Positions 11,489 through 13,164 of a stretch of DNA of 13,164 nt are shown here, one piece after another. The notes below the pieces were generated by a model. That model made no database searches and was not told the DNA's origin. It was given only the letters and a program-made list of their open reading frames with translations. Location: assembly GCA_023434535.1 (NCBI GenBank), contig JAEYSR010000147.1, positions 1 through 13,164 on the forward strand, read 5' to 3'. Source of the stretch: Actinomycetes bacterium. GTDB taxonomy: Bacteria; Actinomycetota; Acidimicrobiia; Acidimicrobiales; Microtrichaceae. Numbering within the stretch: the first letter of the stretch is position 1; every line of letters starts with the position of its first letter. The position numbers and the translations under genes are program-made.

Positions 11489-13164
11489 ATGCCCGACCCG
11501 AGCGACACCACACCCCGGACGCCGTCGTCGGACGTGCCCGCGTCCCGCGTCGAGTTCGTGCTGGACGGCGAGCCGGTGGCCGTCGAGGACGACGGCTCGA
11601 CGCTGCTCGACGCGCTCCGGTGGGTCCTCGGTGCCCGGTCGGTCAAGGACGGGTGCTCCCCGCAGGGCCAGTGCGGGTGCTGCACGGTCCTGGTCGACGG
11701 CACGGCCCGGGTGTCGTGCGTGACGCCGCTCCGCCGGGTGGCCGGCCGGGACGTGCAGACCTTCGATGGTCTGAACGACGCGGCGCGCTCGCTGTGGACG
11801 ACGGCGTTCCTGGACCACGGGGCGAGCCAGTGCGGGTTCTGCTCGCCCGGGATCATCGTCAGGTTGGAGGCGTTGCGGCGGAAGGTGGTGGACGGCGGGG
11901 AGGAGCTCCGACCCGGAGCGGTGGAGCGGGCGCTCGCCGCCCACCTCTGCCGGTGCACCGGGTGGCAGACGATCGAGGAGGCGGCGGCCGCCGTCCTCGG
12001 TGGCGCAGGGGAAGGTGACGTCGACCCGGGTGGCGGGACCCCGGTGTCGATCGCGTCCCGCGACCTGGACGCCGCGGCACGTCGGGCGACGCTCGAGCTC
12101 GGTGCGCCTCAGCGGGTCGGCGAGGAGGTCGCGGCCGGAGCCGTCGGGTTCTCCGCCGACACCGCGCCGGCCGGTTCGCTGGTCGCCGTGCCGGACCCCG
12201 ACGGAGGATGGGCGCTCGGGGAGTCGGTCCCGGAGGCCCGCCGGTCCGCCGGCAAGGTCCAGGGTCGCCGGACGACCGTCGAGCCGTCCCCGCCGTTGGA
12301 GCTGCCGCACGGCGAGTGGGCGGCCACGCTGCGCACCAGCTGGGTGGACGCGGCCTACGTCGAGACGGACGCCTCCTGGTGCGAGCCGGGTGGGGAGCCG
12401 TCGCCCGCGGCCGCGAACGGCGGTGCGTTCGGTGCCAAGCGCCGCTCACCGGTGCCGGCGGCCGCCCGCGAGCTCGCCGAGGCCCACGGACGGCCGGTCC
12501 TGGCGCTGTGGTCACGCGAGGACTGCTCGCGCTCCGCTCCCAAGCGACCTCCGATCGCCGGCGGGATCCGCGCCGACGGCACCGGCGTGCTGCAGGTGGT
12601 CCGGACCGAGGGCATCGCCGAGCGGATCCGCGCCGCGGCGCCAGGCCTCGACGTCGTCGAGGTCGACGTGGCCGGCCCGCCGACCTCGGCGGAGCTGCGG
12701 GCCGCCGGCTGGGCGGAGGCGGTGGTGCTGCTGGCCGGCGTCGCCGCGCCGAGCGAGGTCGTGTCGGTCGCCACCGGAGCGGACGGCGTGGAGACCGTGC
12801 GGGTCGTCACCGACGACGGAGCGACCGCGGAGGTGTCCGTGACCGACGGCGGGATCGCCGTGAGCGTCCGCTGCGGCGAGGTCCTCGACGAGGTGACCGT
12901 GCGGTCCTACTGCGTCGGCGCCGCCCACATGGCGTTCAGCTGGATCACGTCGGAGGGCATGGCCGTCGACGCCGACGGCACCGTTCTCGACCTCACGGTC
13001 CGATCGCTCAACGTCCTCAAGGCGTCGGACATGCCGCACGTGACCGTCGAGGTGGTGGAGACGGACGGCCCGGCGGTCCGCGTGTCCGACGCCGTGTTCG
13101 CCGCGGTCGCGGCCGCGACGTGGCGTCGGCTCGGCCGGCCGCCGGAGCTCCCGGCGAGGATCGG
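11489..13164 (+). CDS. Fusion of [2Fe-2S] xanthine-dehydrogenase small subunit with shortened molybdopterin-subunit-like region (partial)
   Basis: An open frame of 558 codons running off the right edge without a stop. Residues 20-165 match the small subunit of xanthine/CO dehydrogenases. The plant-type ferredoxin domain has C56, C62, C65 and C77 (C64 is an extra Cys), and the helical [2Fe-2S] domain has C115-G-F-C118 and C154-R-C156-TG. From about 180 the sequence follows the large molybdopterin subunit: GGAFGAK at 311-317, SREDCSRSAPKRPP (about 341-354), and a C-terminal block YCVGAAHMAFSWITSEG to DAVFAAVAAATW. The hammerhead domain and much of the cofactor domain are missing: about 390 residues against 750-800. 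The place of the catalytic Glu (VGEPP type) reads TDGPA. The FAD subunit is absent from the chain. The substrate is unknown, and the protein may be non-catalytic. ATG 11489 has no ribosome site. Confidence 0.75.
   Translation, partial: MPDPSDTTPRTPSSDVPASRVEFVLDGEPVAVEDDGSTLLDALRWVLGARSVKDGCSPQGQCGCCTVLVDGTARVSCVTPLRRVAGRDVQTFDGLNDAARSLWTTAFLDHGASQCGFCSPGIIVRLEALRRKVVDGGEELRPGAVERALAAHLCRCTGWQTIEEAAAAVLGGAGEGDVDPGGGTPVSIASRDLDAAARRATLELGAPQRVGEEVAAGAVGFSADTAPAGSLVAVPDPDGGWALGESVPEARRSAGKVQGRRTTVEPSPPLELPHGEWAATLRTSWVDAAYVETDASWCEPGGEPSPAAANGGAFGAKRRSPVPAAARELAEAHGRPVLALWSREDCSRSAPKRPPIAGGIRADGTGVLQVVRTEGIAERIRAAAPGLDVVEVDVAGPPTSAELRAAGWAEAVVLLAGVAAPSEVVSVATGADGVETVRVVTDDGATAEVSVTDGGIAVSVRCGEVLDEVTVRSYCVGAAHMAFSWITSEGMAVDADGTVLDLTVRSLNVLKASDMPHVTVEVVETDGPAVRVSDAVFAAVAAATWRRLGRPPELPARI

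Noticed and set aside
11859..12842. Several open frames on both strands inside the FeS/MoCo fusion
   Set aside because: They are shadows. The frame from ATG 11489 is continuous to the window end and carries all the cysteine motifs.

Overview
The window looks like chromosomal DNA of a very GC-rich actinobacterium. Evidence: a WhiB-family regulator, an F420-type LLM oxidoreductase, an NDMA-dependent (mycofactocin-type) alcohol dehydrogenase, near-exclusive G/C third codon positions, and many GTG starts placed directly behind TANNNT-like -10 boxes (leaderless genes). An acidimicrobial lineage is a reasonable guess but cannot be proved from this sequence alone.

Layout. 1-563 (-): start of an ArsA/Get3-like ATPase, cut by the window edge. 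It is divergent from an NfeD-like membrane protein (609-2018, +), followed by a whiB gene (2175-2435), an fxsA gene (2506-3063) and a Nudt19-like NUDIX hydrolase (3081-3929). 4027-5178 (+) encodes the zinc alcohol dehydrogenase. 5179-6322 is gene-poor. It holds a terminator-like hairpin and a small minus-strand cassette: a 30-residue leader ORF, a ribbon-helix-helix-like 80-residue protein and a short two-helix membrane protein. Upstream of that is a weak, unrecognised ORF. 6323-7216 (-) encodes an LLM-class oxidoreductase and 7282-8532 (-) an Mrp/ApbC-type Fe-S carrier ATPase. Mrp is divergent from a SufR-like winged-helix regulator with four cysteines (8592-9281, +). Then come a flavodoxin-like protein (9334-9858, -), an ErpA/IscA-type Fe-S insertion protein (10063-10383, +), a Tat lipoprotein with a thioredoxin-like CX4C domain (10452-11426, -), and, running off the right edge, an unusual fusion (11489-13164, +). 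The fusion joins a xanthine-dehydrogenase-type small subunit ([2Fe-2S] x2) to a strongly shortened molybdopterin-subunit-like region.

How the genes fit together. A Fe-S thread runs through the right half: Mrp, a cysteine-bearing SufR-like regulator sharing a 59-bp divergent promoter with it, ErpA, and a [2Fe-2S] protein. The left half has the Fe-S regulator WhiB. The ArsA-like ATPase near whiB recalls the mycobacterial whiB4/ArsA-pair neighbourhood. No CRISPR, rRNA, tRNA, IS element or phage gene was seen.

The items most worth a second look are the MoCo/FeS fusion that appears to lack the catalytic glutamate, the NfeD homologue whose protease domain appears to lack its serine, and the small RHH cassette with a leader peptide and an inverted repeat in its promoter.
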